Part shown: positions 18,205-26,109 of the stretch, one piece after another
Layout: each line of letters starts with the position of its first letter
Position numbering within the stretch: the first letter of the stretch is position 1
From: Paraburkholderia hiiakae
GTDB taxonomy: Bacteria > Pseudomonadota > Gammaproteobacteria > Burkholderiales > Burkholderiaceae
Reading direction: 5' to 3'
NCBI RefSeq assembly: GCF_904848665.1
Contig: NZ_CAJHCQ010000014.1
Span: 185,729 to 249,728 of the forward strand
DNA: 64,000 nt
The notes under the pieces: generated by a model
What the model saw: only the letters and a program-made list of their open reading frames with translations
Databases searched by the model: none
What the model was told of the DNA's origin: nothing
Translations under genes and position numbers: made by a program

Positions 18205-19182
18205 CTACCGAACTTGACCCAGGAATTCGAGCAATAGCTCGCTAGTCTCGGCGGCCCGTTCCTGCTGGATCCAATGACCTGCTTCTTGGAGAAGCGTTTT
18301 CTTGACGAGATTTGGAACGTTCGCCTCCAGCTTCTCGTATTCCTTTGTTCTCATCTGGATCACCGGATCGAGCTCACCGGCGACGAACAGCGTTGGCTGC
18401 TGAATTTTCGCGCCATCAAGAAACGGAGTCAGTGCCCAGTTTCGATCGATATTGCGGTACCAGTTGATTGGGCCTCGAAATCCCGACACTTCGAACTGCG
18501 ATGAATAGAAGTCGAGGTCGGCGTCTGTGAGCCATGATGGGGTAGTTGCGGGAATCGCGAGGTTATCTACGAAGCGCGTGGTTTTGTCGAACCGGACGAA
18601 CGTCGTTGCGCGATCGACAGGATGAAGAATGCATTCACCGGAGACCGTATAGAGGATGCCTAGCAAGGACCTTTTGATGTCTTTTTCCAGTTCGGCTTCA
18701 ATGTGCCCAGGCTGCTGAAAATAGTCCTGATAAAAGTGACGTTCCTGGGTGGCGGTGTGAAAGTATGCAGCAGGTCGGGCCCTTGAGCGCGGCAGGTACG
18801 GCACACTGAGTAGTGCGAGCGCCCGGAACATGTCGGGGCGCAGCAGTGCGGCAGTGGCTCCCACCATTGAACCCCAGTCGTGACCGACCAGGATGGCCCG
18901 CTCTTCCCCGATGGCGTTGACGAGCCCGACCAGATCGCCCGTGAGCGAAAACATATCGTAGGCCGTGATTTCCTGTGGCGCGTCGGTTAGCCCGTAACCT
19001 CGCTGATCAGGTGCGACGACCCGATAGCCGGCCGATGCAAGCGCCGATATCTGATGGCGCCACGAGTACCAGGACTCTGGCCACCCATGGCACAGAAGGA
19101 CGAGAGGGCCTTGCCCTCGCTCGACGTAGTGCATCCGGATGCCATTGGTAAAGACGTAGCCGTGTTTGAAGTCGTCTGTCAT
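18205..19182 (-). CDS. alpha/beta hydrolase, epoxide hydrolase type
   Basis: 325 residues from the ATG at 19182. HGWPESWYSWRHQ is the oxyanion-hole motif of epoxide hydrolases, the nucleophile is Asp in G-H-D-W-G-S, and the C-terminal His is in EAGHWIQQE. The acid Asp lies in AGELDPVI. Two Tyr in the cap region that would activate the epoxide are plausible but not assigned. A fluoroacetate- or haloacid-dehalogenase-like activity is the main alternative, since those share the Asp nucleophile. The gene is separated from the paired operator upstream of the MHS transporter by about 370 bp and may or may not be under it. Confidence 0.85.
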   Translation of the reverse strand: MTDDFKHGYVFTNGIRMHYVERGQGPLVLLCHGWPESWYSWRHQISALASAGYRVVAPDQRGYGLTDAPQEITAYDMFSLTGDLVGLVNAIGEERAILVGHDWGSMVGATAALLRPDMFRALALLSVPYLPRSRARPAAYFHTATQERHFYQDYFQQPGHIEAELEKDIKRSLLGILYTVSGECILHPVDRATTFVRFDKTTRFVDNLAIPATTPSWLTDADLDFYSSQFEVSGFRGPINWYRNIDRNWALTPFLDGAKIQQPTLFVAGELDPVIQMRTKEYEKLEANVPNLVKKTLLQEAGHWIQQERAAETSELLLEFLGQVR

Positions 19183-19194
19183 AGGAAAACCCAA

Positions 19195-19637
19195 TTATTT
19201 GCGGATGTGATACGCCACGTGTCGGGAAGACCAGTCATCCAATTATTCTGTACGGCAATGTGCGCGGTCAGCGAATCTTGCCGAGGAGTTCATCTAACTA
19301 CCGCATAGGACCTTCGCCCCGGGCTCACCGAAATATGTCACCTGGAATGGCGACTTCGATGTGGACCTACGCGACAGTCGAGCTTGCGCACGACTCATCT
19401 TCGTTCGCATTCCAGCCGAATAAACAGCACCGAGAATCGATCACCCGAGCGGCGGCCTGTTGAGCGTGTGCGCCGCGTCCGGGAAACCCCGCGCTAAAGA
19501 CGAATGCCCTGCCGCGAATCTTAAGCGTCTTCTGAATTTCAAATGTCGCTTGCAAATTGCAACCAATGTTGAGTAGCATAGTCGATGTGAATTGCAATTT
19601 GCAACTGACATTCAAACGAAGAGATGAAGGAGACGGA
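19195..19637. promoter_or_regulatory. divergent promoter region holding operator pair 1
   Basis: About 440 bp between the epoxide-hydrolase-like gene (minus) and the MHS transporter (plus). No gene was found. The right part holds two 13-bp palindromes (19550-19562 and 19592-19604). On the + strand a -35-like TTGCAA (19550-19555) and a -10-like TAGCAT (19574-19579) are 18 bp apart. Confidence 0.6.
19550..19604 (+). promoter_or_regulatory. paired operator 1 (TTGCA-N3-TGCAA twice)
   Basis: Palindromes TTGCAAATTGCAA at 19550-19562 and TTGCAATTTGCAA at 19592-19604, centres 42 bp apart, which is four helical turns. The second ends 33 bp before the transporter ATG. The same arrangement occurs at 25789 and 29775. 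The left half of site 1 overlaps the -35, which fits repression by a dimeric protein binding both sites. Confidence 0.75.
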
Positions 19638-21029
19638 ATGAAGGCAGGTCAGCCAGCTGAGAGCGCCGAGCGGCGGCGCGTCGTAATCGCAACGGGGATC
19701 GGTACCGCGATTGAGTGGTACGACTTCTTTCTCTATGCCCAGTGCGCCGCGATTGTGTTCGGTCCGCTCTATTTCCATCAATTCGGCGCCAGGTCGTCGT
19801 TACTCCTCTCGCTTGGAACGATCGGCATCAGCTTTCTCTTCCGCCCGCTTGGAGCCGTGATTGCAGGCAACTTTGGCGACAAGATTGGCCGCCGACGGAT
19901 GCTGGTCGCCACGCTGTTCATGATGGGTGGAGCGACGGCTTTGGTCGGCTTGGTTCCGACCTCGGACCAGATTGGATTCGCTGCGCCGTTGATGCTCATG
20001 CTGCTACGCATTATTCAGGGGCTCTCGGCAGGCGGGGAATGGGGCGGGGCCGCGCTGATGGCGGTGGAGTCGGCGCCACGCGGGCGCCGCGGGCGATTCG
20101 GCGCAGCCCCGCAACTGGGGGCGCCGCTTGGACTGTTGCTTGCCACCGGATTTCTGGCGCTGATGGCCGCCATCACGCGCACGGAAGACGAATTTCTGGC
20201 CTGGGGTTGGCGGGTGCCGTTTCTGTTCAGCGCCGTGCTGATCTACGTCGGTTATGAAGTCAGGCGCCGCGTCGAGGAGTCGCCGGTGTTCGTGGAGATG
20301 TCGAGCGAAGGCGCGACCCGGCGTTTGCCCATCGTGCAATTGTTCCGCAAGAACGCTCTGCTGGTGATCGTCGCCGCGCTCGTATATGCAGGCAACAGCG
20401 GCGCTTCCTATATCGTCGCAGGCGGATTCCTGGAGCACTACGTCACGTCGCCTGACCGGCCGTCACCGCTTACAAGAGGAACAGTGCTCACGATCATCAC
20501 CGTGTCCGGATTTCTCTGGGTCGTTGCGGTCTATGCGTCAGCCGCGCTCTCCGACCGTATCGGGCGCCGTAACACTTACCTCATCGGTTGGGTATTGACG
20601 CTGCTGACCACGTTCCCCCTGCTGCTTGCCATGCAGAGCGGCAACGTCTGGCTCCTGTTTCTCGGGATTACGGCTTACGTAGGGGCGAATATGTTCACTT
20701 ACGGGCCAATGGCCGCGTACTTCGCCGAACTATTTCCCGCGAGCGTGCGGTATTCCGGAATTGCCATCGCCTATGCGATCGGATCGATTATCGGGGGAGC
20801 CTTTGCTCCGACGATCTCGGTCGCACTTGTTGCCGCGACCGGCTCGCTCTATGCAGTCGGTCTGTATGTTGGCGGCCTGACGCTTGTCAGTCTTGCCGCG
20901 ACGCTTGTCCTGCGCGACCGCACGGACGTCGATCTTGGTCCGGACTCTCCAGACTACGCGCGCTCGCCGTTTTATGGCGCTCGACCCGCGATCGAGGTTC
21001 CTGGTACGCAGAACGGTACCCACGCATGA
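19638..21029 (+). CDS. MFS transporter, metabolite:H+ symporter (MHS) family
   Basis: 463 residues, about 12 membrane segments. The N-terminal GTAIEWYDFFLY motif is diagnostic of the MHS family (shikimate, alpha-ketoglutarate, proline/betaine and aromatic acid carriers). DKIGRRRML is the loop 2-3 MFS motif and DRIGRRNTYL its repeat in the second half. I chose the ATG at 19638 after AAGGAG; the frame upstream runs through the operator. It is the first gene of the unit under operator pair 1, followed at 28 bp by a hydrolase, and probably imports the substrate of the regulon, likely an organic acid. Confidence 0.9.
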   Translation: MKAGQPAESAERRRVVIATGIGTAIEWYDFFLYAQCAAIVFGPLYFHQFGARSSLLLSLGTIGISFLFRPLGAVIAGNFGDKIGRRRMLVATLFMMGGATALVGLVPTSDQIGFAAPLMLMLLRIIQGLSAGGEWGGAALMAVESAPRGRRGRFGAAPQLGAPLGLLLATGFLALMAAITRTEDEFLAWGWRVPFLFSAVLIYVGYEVRRRVEESPVFVEMSSEGATRRLPIVQLFRKNALLVIVAALVYAGNSGASYIVAGGFLEHYVTSPDRPSPLTRGTVLTIITVSGFLWVVAVYASAALSDRIGRRNTYLIGWVLTLLTTFPLLLAMQSGNVWLLFLGITAYVGANMFTYGPMAAYFAELFPASVRYSGIAIAYAIGSIIGGAFAPTISVALVAATGSLYAVGLYVGGLTLVSLAATLVLRDRTDVDLGPDSPDYARSPFYGARPAIEVPGTQNGTHA

Positions 21030-21057
21030 ATCCCAAATTGACGAAGAGGCGTCATTC

Positions 21058-21960
21058 ATGAACATCATCCGAAGCGATATCAATATTCCCTTGCCTGACG
21101 GCATCAACCTTGGCGCCTGGCTGTACACGCCCGACAATGACGGGCCTCATCCGGCTATCACGATGGCGCACGGCTTTGGGGGAACGAAATATCACGGCTT
21201 GGATCGGATCGCCCGGCGTATCGCGGAAGCGGGATTTGTCGTTTGCCTGCATGATCATCGCGGTTTCGGTGACAGCGATGGCGTGCCTCGGCAAGACATC
21301 GACCCGTACCGCCAGATTGAGGACTGGCGTCGTGTAGTCGCACATCTGCAGACGCTCGAGGTCATCGACGCCGAGCGGATCGGGATCTGGGGCAGCAGCT
21401 ATTCGGGCGGACACGCGCTGGTACTGGGTGCAACCGATCGCCGGCTTCGCGCCGTCTACTCACAGGTACCCACGGCCAGCGGTTCCGAAAGCGGTCGCCG
21501 GCGAATTCCTCCTCATCTCGTCGCAGAGGTCGAACGTGAATTCGCCGCCGACGAACGCGCACAGGCCAAAGGAAGCGGTCCCGCCACGCAGCGCTTTGTC
21601 AGCGCTGACCTGGGTGAACGCGCGTCATACCGCAGTTCTGACGCGATCGCGTTTTACCTGCAGGATGTTCCGCCTGGGAAATGGGAAAACACCGTCACGA
21701 TCCAGTCCAACCGACGCGCCCGTTCGTACGATCCCGCGCACTGGATCGATCAAATTTCCCCAACGCCTTTGCTGATGGTGGTGGCCGCCAACGACACTGT
21801 CGCGCCTACAGACCTGGCGCTTGCAGCGTATGAGCGGGCGCTCCAGCCGAAGGAGCTACTGCTTGTTCCCGGTGGTCACTTCGACCCCTATCTGAGCGGG
21901 TTTGAAACGACGTCCAGTGCGGCCATAGCCTTTTTCGCCAAACATCTGGGGCGCGGCTAA
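21058..21960 (+). CDS. alpha/beta hydrolase (YcjY/S15-like)
   Basis: 300 residues from the ATG at 21058. Motifs: MAHGFGGTKYHGLD near 35-50, DHRGFGDSDG near 70, nucleophile elbow G-S-S-Y-S-G-G near 118, and a C-terminal acid and His in VVAANDTVAP and PGGHFDPY. This resembles the YcjY/cocaine-esterase group of serine hydrolases. It starts 28 bp after the transporter gene, so it is very likely co-transcribed and acts on the imported compound or on an ester made by the flavin monooxygenase in the same regulon. Confidence 0.85.
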   Translation: MNIIRSDINIPLPDGINLGAWLYTPDNDGPHPAITMAHGFGGTKYHGLDRIARRIAEAGFVVCLHDHRGFGDSDGVPRQDIDPYRQIEDWRRVVAHLQTLEVIDAERIGIWGSSYSGGHALVLGATDRRLRAVYSQVPTASGSESGRRRIPPHLVAEVEREFAADERAQAKGSGPATQRFVSADLGERASYRSSDAIAFYLQDVPPGKWENTVTIQSNRRARSYDPAHWIDQISPTPLLMVVAANDTVAPTDLALAAYERALQPKELLLVPGGHFDPYLSGFETTSSAAIAFFAKHLGRG

Positions 21961-22004
21961 GTGGTAATCTATCGGCTTCGCAATTGATTTCGAGGGTCGA
22001 CTGA

Positions 22005-22517
22005 ATGAGACACCGTGATCTGACCAACTCCGCATGTCCTATCGACCGAAGCCTCACGGTCGTGGGGGATGCATGGAGTTTGCAGATTCTGCGCGACGCA
22101 ATGCACGGAGTCACGCGCTTCAACGATTTCCGCGCGCACATTGGCGTAGCGTCCAACATTCTTTCGACTCGGCTTCAGAAGCTGGTCAATGAAGGCATTT
22201 TTGAAATCCATCAGTCGGAGCTAGGGAATTCCCACGATTACGTGCTCACGGAAAAAGGTCGTGATCTTCATGGTGTGCTCTCGGCCCTCCGCCAATGGGG
22301 GCAGAAGCACCTGTTCGAGGACACCGAGCTAGTCAACCGGGCCGTCGATGCGAAAACCGGCCTGCCGCCGCGGCCGATGGCGCTCATGGCAGAGGATGGT
22401 CGCGAGCTCACGCCCGATGACATTCTGGTTGTTCAGTCGCGGCGGTGCGATCCGATCGAACTCGCGGTCGTCGTCGACACTCCTCGTCGTCGCGACATGG
22501 AGACCACTGGGGCCTAG
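22005..22517 (+). CDS. HxlR-family transcriptional regulator
   Basis: 170 residues. The winged helix covers about residues 10-105: CPIDRSLTVVGDAWSLQILRD with the Cys often used as a redox or electrophile sensor, then RFNDFRAHIGVASNILSTRLQKL and YVLTEKGRDL. The C-terminal extension of about 65 residues is of unknown role. It starts 44 bp after the hydrolase on the same strand, so it is probably the third gene of the unit and is a candidate regulator of the TTGCA-N3-TGCAA regulon. Confidence 0.88.
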   Translation: MRHRDLTNSACPIDRSLTVVGDAWSLQILRDAMHGVTRFNDFRAHIGVASNILSTRLQKLVNEGIFEIHQSELGNSHDYVLTEKGRDLHGVLSALRQWGQKHLFEDTELVNRAVDAKTGLPPRPMALMAEDGRELTPDDILVVQSRRCDPIELAVVVDTPRRRDMETTGA

Positions 22518-22597
22518 CGAAAGGCGGTCACTCAGGACGAGTGACGACCTCACTCTCCAAATAAAGCTTTCGCCAGCCTGTATCGCTTCGCCCCAAG

Positions 22598-23209
22598 TCA
22601 CGCCTTCACGGAAGCGGTTTTGCGCTTGCGTGGCGCTTTCTTTTCGTTCCCCTGGTGGGTCATGGCGGCCGCCTCCTTTCTTGCAGGTGCACGCCTCGAA
22701 ACCCGAATTCGCCGTTCTTCCGCGAAGGCTTCGGCACGGCTCGCTCGTTCAGCCGCCCACGCCGGATTCACCTGGCTATCCACCTGGCTGAAGCTGAAAG
22801 GCAAGTCTTGTGCGCCGGGCTGCCAGTGAGCATCGATGAGTTTGCCGGTACGGCGATGCTTCATCGTGACCGCGCTTTCGGCTTTGGGGTCCAGCCCGCA
22901 GTGCCGCATCCCCCACAGACGCAGCGTCAGCATCATGCCATCAAGCTCACGTGCCTTGTCGGTGATGCAGTAGGCGTATCGCTTCGGTCGCTCCTGATAT
23001 AGCCGCCGCTCGATGAGCCCATTTTCCTCCATGGTCTTGAGGCGCTGGGTGAGCAGGTTGGGCGACATCGCGGTCTGCGCGAGGATGCCGTCGAAACGAT
23101 CATTTCCCATTCTCAGTTCACGCAGGATGAGGATCGTCCAGCGGTCCGCGATCACGGCCGCTGCCCGAGCGATAGGGCACAACGTGTCGTCAGTGTTCTC
23201 TTGTTTCAT
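22598..23209 (-). CDS. HxlR-family transcriptional regulator with basic tail
   Basis: 203 residues. The HxlR winged helix (CPIARAAAVIADRWTILILRELRMGNDRFD) has the conserved N-terminal Cys. The C-terminal tail is very Lys/Arg-rich (RAPARKE and APRKRKTASVKA), unusual for the family, and may add non-specific DNA affinity. It is divergent from the isochorismatase-like operon, with a perfect 10-bp-arm inverted repeat between them. A truncated near-copy of residues from about LIERRLYQ onward lies at 45571-45992. Confidence 0.9.
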   Translation of the reverse strand: MKQENTDDTLCPIARAAAVIADRWTILILRELRMGNDRFDGILAQTAMSPNLLTQRLKTMEENGLIERRLYQERPKRYAYCITDKARELDGMMLTLRLWGMRHCGLDPKAESAVTMKHRRTGKLIDAHWQPGAQDLPFSFSQVDSQVNPAWAAERASRAEAFAEERRIRVSRRAPARKEAAAMTHQGNEKKAPRKRKTASVKA

Positions 23210-23300
23210 CTATGTCCCTTAGGACCCTCTATTCTGGACCCGCACATCGGGTATTCCAAGACACCTGGCGTTGCCTGGATCCGATATTATCCTTTACAAG

Positions 23301-23331
23301 ACTTGTGACTTCAAATATTGTAGTCACAAGT
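23301..23331. promoter_or_regulatory. perfect inverted repeat, probable HxlR operator
   Basis: ACTTGTGACT (23301-23310) and AGTCACAAGT (23322-23331) are exact reverse complements, separated by 11 AT-rich bases. The repeat is centred in the divergent region, 25 bp before the isochorismatase-like ATG and about 92 bp from the HxlR start. HxlR-type dimers bind such dyads and often control themselves and the divergent gene. Confidence 0.75.
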
Positions 23332-23356
23332 TGAACGCACCTGAGAGAGGACGGAA

Positions 23357-23998
23357 ATGTCGGAACAAGCGAAGTCCGGGCTGACCTACGAGCCTGAGTT
23401 GACGGGGTTGCTTATCGTCGACCCTTACAACGACTTCCTGTCGGAAGGCGGAAAGCTCTTTGAGCTCAGTCGTTCGACCCTGGAAGCAAACAATGTGGTG
23501 GAGCATATGCGGGAAGTTCTGGCAGCCGCTCGTTCGCGCGGCGTGCAGGTTTTCATCGCGCCACACCATCGCTGGCGTGAATGTGATTTGCACAGTCGCT
23601 GGAAGACCATGCCGCCCATTGGTGCTTCCGCTGACAAGGGTCGCGTCTTCGCGGACGGCAGTTGGGGCGGCACTTTCCATCCTGATTTCGAGCCGCTTCC
23701 CGGCGACGTCGTGGCGCAAGAGCATTGGCTTTCCAGCGGCTTCGCAAACACAGACCTCGACCTCCAGCTCAAGAAGCACGGTGTCCGCAAGGTCGTGGTA
23801 ATCGGGATGCGTGCCAACACCTGCATCGAGTCGACGGTGCGATTCGCTGCTGAGCTTGGCTACGAAGTCACGCTGGTAAAGGACGCGATTGGCAGCTTTG
23901 GCCAGGCCGAAATGGATGCGTCGCTGCAATTCAATATGCCAGCTTATGCGAATGCCATCGTGTCGACAGACGAGATCATCGCGAAGCTTTCTGCGTAA
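23357..23998 (+). CDS. isochorismatase-family cysteine hydrolase
   Basis: 213 residues. The catalytic triad is Asp in LLIVDPYNDFLS, a Lys in the middle strand region, and Cys in GMRANTCIESTVRFA. The family includes amide, ureide and N-carbamoyl hydrolases, so an amidohydrolase role is likely. GAGAGGA precedes the ATG. It is the first gene of a unit with the two genes that follow at short spacing, and the HxlR regulator is divergent. Confidence 0.9.
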   Translation: MSEQAKSGLTYEPELTGLLIVDPYNDFLSEGGKLFELSRSTLEANNVVEHMREVLAAARSRGVQVFIAPHHRWRECDLHSRWKTMPPIGASADKGRVFADGSWGGTFHPDFEPLPGDVVAQEHWLSSGFANTDLDLQLKKHGVRKVVVIGMRANTCIESTVRFAAELGYEVTLVKDAIGSFGQAEMDASLQFNMPAYANAIVSTDEIIAKLSA

Positions 23999-24010
23999 GG
24001 AAACAGACGA

Positions 24011-24547
24011 ATGAGCGAGAAGGTCATTGCACAATCGACGGCTGAAGCCACGATTCACGCGCCAATCGCAGCTATCAATCTGCCTGAATGGGTATTCACT
24101 CTCACAGATAGTGAATACCAGGCGTGCTCAAAGAATCACATTGCGGCTGCCGCAACGTTCACACTCGAGGGTAAGCGCATGTCCATCAACGTGGAGCACG
24201 TCGGCAACCTGATGGTGCAACACTATGTCGAGGACATCTCGGAGCAGAGCCATTGTCGTCTGGTCTCGCTGTCCGATTCGATTGGTCCGGATATCGGCAG
24301 CCGCGCGAAGGTCACCGTGGTCTGGTCGTTTTCAGCCGAAGCGGTTGATACGGATACCACGAAGTTCACGAACAGCGTGGAGGTCCTGAGTGTGCCGGGC
24401 TACCTCGAGGCGCTCGAAAAGCGTGGCATCCCGTTCTCGAAGGCGAGCGAGTTTGCGCAACAGGCATTGACCGCACATAACGCCGAAGAGACGCCCTTGT
24501 TCGCCAAGGACATCGAGCGTAAAGCACTCGCCAGGCGGTGGGGCTGA
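24011..24547 (+). CDS. hypothetical protein, possible SRPBCC/START-like fold
   Basis: 178 residues, AAGGAA before the ATG. It starts 12 bp after the isochorismatase-like gene. The pattern of a beta-rich middle (FTLEGKRMSINVEHVGNLM and RAKVTVVWSFSAEAV) and a long C-terminal helix is compatible with a small-ligand-binding SRPBCC fold, but no signature is decisive. The tight linkage suggests a role in the same pathway. Confidence 0.6.
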   Translation: MSEKVIAQSTAEATIHAPIAAINLPEWVFTLTDSEYQACSKNHIAAAATFTLEGKRMSINVEHVGNLMVQHYVEDISEQSHCRLVSLSDSIGPDIGSRAKVTVVWSFSAEAVDTDTTKFTNSVEVLSVPGYLEALEKRGIPFSKASEFAQQALTAHNAEETPLFAKDIERKALARRWG

Positions 24548-24621
24548 GACGCAACTGGCGGATGGTTAGGGTCGGCGGAGTCAAAGCTGGACCCCGTTCA
24601 GTCGTCAATCGGGAGGTTTGT

Positions 24622-25614
24622 ATGCGTGCGGCGTTCATTACGGGATACGGTGACAACACTGTTCTAAGGTCGGGCGAGCTTCCCGATCCCACGCCAGGCG
24701 CGGACGAAGCCCTCATAGAGGTGCGTGCAGCCGGCATCAACCCCGTCGAGATCGCGATGCGGCAAGGACTTTTCCACGCCGCGTTTCCCTTCAGTTTTCC
24801 GCAGGTGATGGGATACGACATTGCGGGCATCGTGCTCTCGGCACCAGCGAGCTCCGCGTTCAGGTCGGGAGACGCAGTTTGGGCCCGGCTGCCGAATTCT
24901 CGCCCTGGCGCGTACGCGGAACTTGCCGTTGTTCCTGTTGATCTCCTCGCCCGCAAGCCGCAGTCTCTCTCGTTTGAGGAGGCGGCGAGCCTTCCAACGG
25001 TCGCGTTGACGACGTGGCAGGCATTCACGGAGCGAGCCCACGTCAGTCCGGGGGAGCGCGTACTCATACAAGCAGGGGCGGGAGGTGTGGGTCTCTTCGC
25101 TATCCAGCTGGCGAAGCACATGGGGTGCCATGTTGCGGCAACCGGAGGTCCGTCCACCCAGGAATTCATGGCGCAGTTTGGCGCGGACCGCACAATTGAC
25201 TACACCCGGGAAGCCTTTGAAGACGCCGGTCCGTTCGATGTCGTGTATGACGGTGTTTGTGGCCCGCTGATCGAGCGTGGGATCGACAGTTTGAGGGATG
25301 ACGGCCGCTATGTTGGTCTTGTCCGCGTTGCAGATTCGCAGGCGTATTGCGAGATCGGATTCCCGCCACCCGTTGCTGCAAAAGCAGCAGCTGGCGTTCT
25401 CCCGTTCATCGAGCGCGCGCGTGCGCGTAACGCGGAGTTTCACGGCCCACTGACCCGGCCGGACGGTGCCGACCTCGAAGAGATTGCACGTATCGTCGAT
25501 TCAGGAGCAATTCGCGCGACGGTGAGCCAAACCTACAGTCTTGATCAGCTTGCATCCGCGTACGACGCGCTCGCTGGCGGCCACACTCGCGGAAAGCTCG
25601 TTATCCTCCCTTGA
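24622..25614 (+). CDS. NADP-dependent quinone oxidoreductase-like (MDR superfamily)
   Basis: 330 residues from the ATG at 24622 after GGGAGG; the open frame upstream is extra. The N-terminal GroES-like domain reads AAGINPVEIAMRQG, the nucleotide-binding motif is VLIQAGAGGVGLFAIQLAK near 150, and the C-terminus is LAGGHTRGKLVI. No structural-zinc Cys cluster is present, so this is the zinc-free quinone or enone reductase type. It is the third gene of the isochorismatase-like unit. Confidence 0.9.
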   Translation: MRAAFITGYGDNTVLRSGELPDPTPGADEALIEVRAAGINPVEIAMRQGLFHAAFPFSFPQVMGYDIAGIVLSAPASSAFRSGDAVWARLPNSRPGAYAELAVVPVDLLARKPQSLSFEEAASLPTVALTTWQAFTERAHVSPGERVLIQAGAGGVGLFAIQLAKHMGCHVAATGGPSTQEFMAQFGADRTIDYTREAFEDAGPFDVVYDGVCGPLIERGIDSLRDDGRYVGLVRVADSQAYCEIGFPPPVAAKAAAGVLPFIERARARNAEFHGPLTRPDGADLEEIARIVDSGAIRATVSQTYSLDQLASAYDALAGGHTRGKLVILP

Positions 25615-26109
25615 TATCAGGGCGTTCGAAGCGGAACTGGGGCCTTGACATCGTGTGCCAAGGCTGCGGCTGCCACCTGCCACTCGTTCGCCCTGGCGCT
25701 CCTCGCACGCGAGAGGAGCCGTCGTTGCGCGTCAGCGATCAACGGCTGGCGTCCCTGAAGCCCCCGTACTTTCCTTAGTTCGTGTCACTTGCAATTTGCA
25801 ACTGACATGTTTATTCTTGTCCGTGTCAGTTGCAATATGCAAGCGATAGGTGCGGGACTCGCTGGTCGTCAATTCAAAGTGGGTTGAACTGCCGGTGGGA
25901 AGGTTAATGGCTCTGATTTTGGACATCCGGCTACGCGCTCTTGACGCGCGAGTCGCGCAATCGCTCGCACAACTGTTCGACTCTGAGCTGTATCTCGAGA
26001 CTGGCCTTGCGCATTGTTGTGCGAGCAATCAATTTGATTTTATACAGACCTATAGTTAGCACTACTAGTAACAATATTGAGCGCAATTCATATACCAGGA
26101 GGAGATAAT
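25615..26109 (+). promoter_or_regulatory. promoter and long leader of the flavin monooxygenase operon
   Basis: About 500 bp without a complete gene. It holds operator pair 2 (25789-25842) and a -10-like TATTCT (25812-25817), 17 bp after the TTGCAA -35-like half-site (25789-25794). From 25850 to 26057 an open frame reads LDARVAQSLAQLFDSELY, which resembles the start of a Crp/Fnr DNA-binding domain and may be a gene scrap. Confidence 0.6.
25789..25842 (+). promoter_or_regulatory. paired operator 2 (TTGCA-N3-TGCAA twice)
   Basis: TTGCAATTTGCAA at 25789-25801 and TTGCAATATGCAA at 25830-25842, centres 41 bp apart. Site 1 covers the -35 and site 2 lies just past the expected transcription start. 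The bases after site 1 (CTGACATGTTTAT) are nearly the same as after site 1 of pair 3. Confidence 0.78.
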
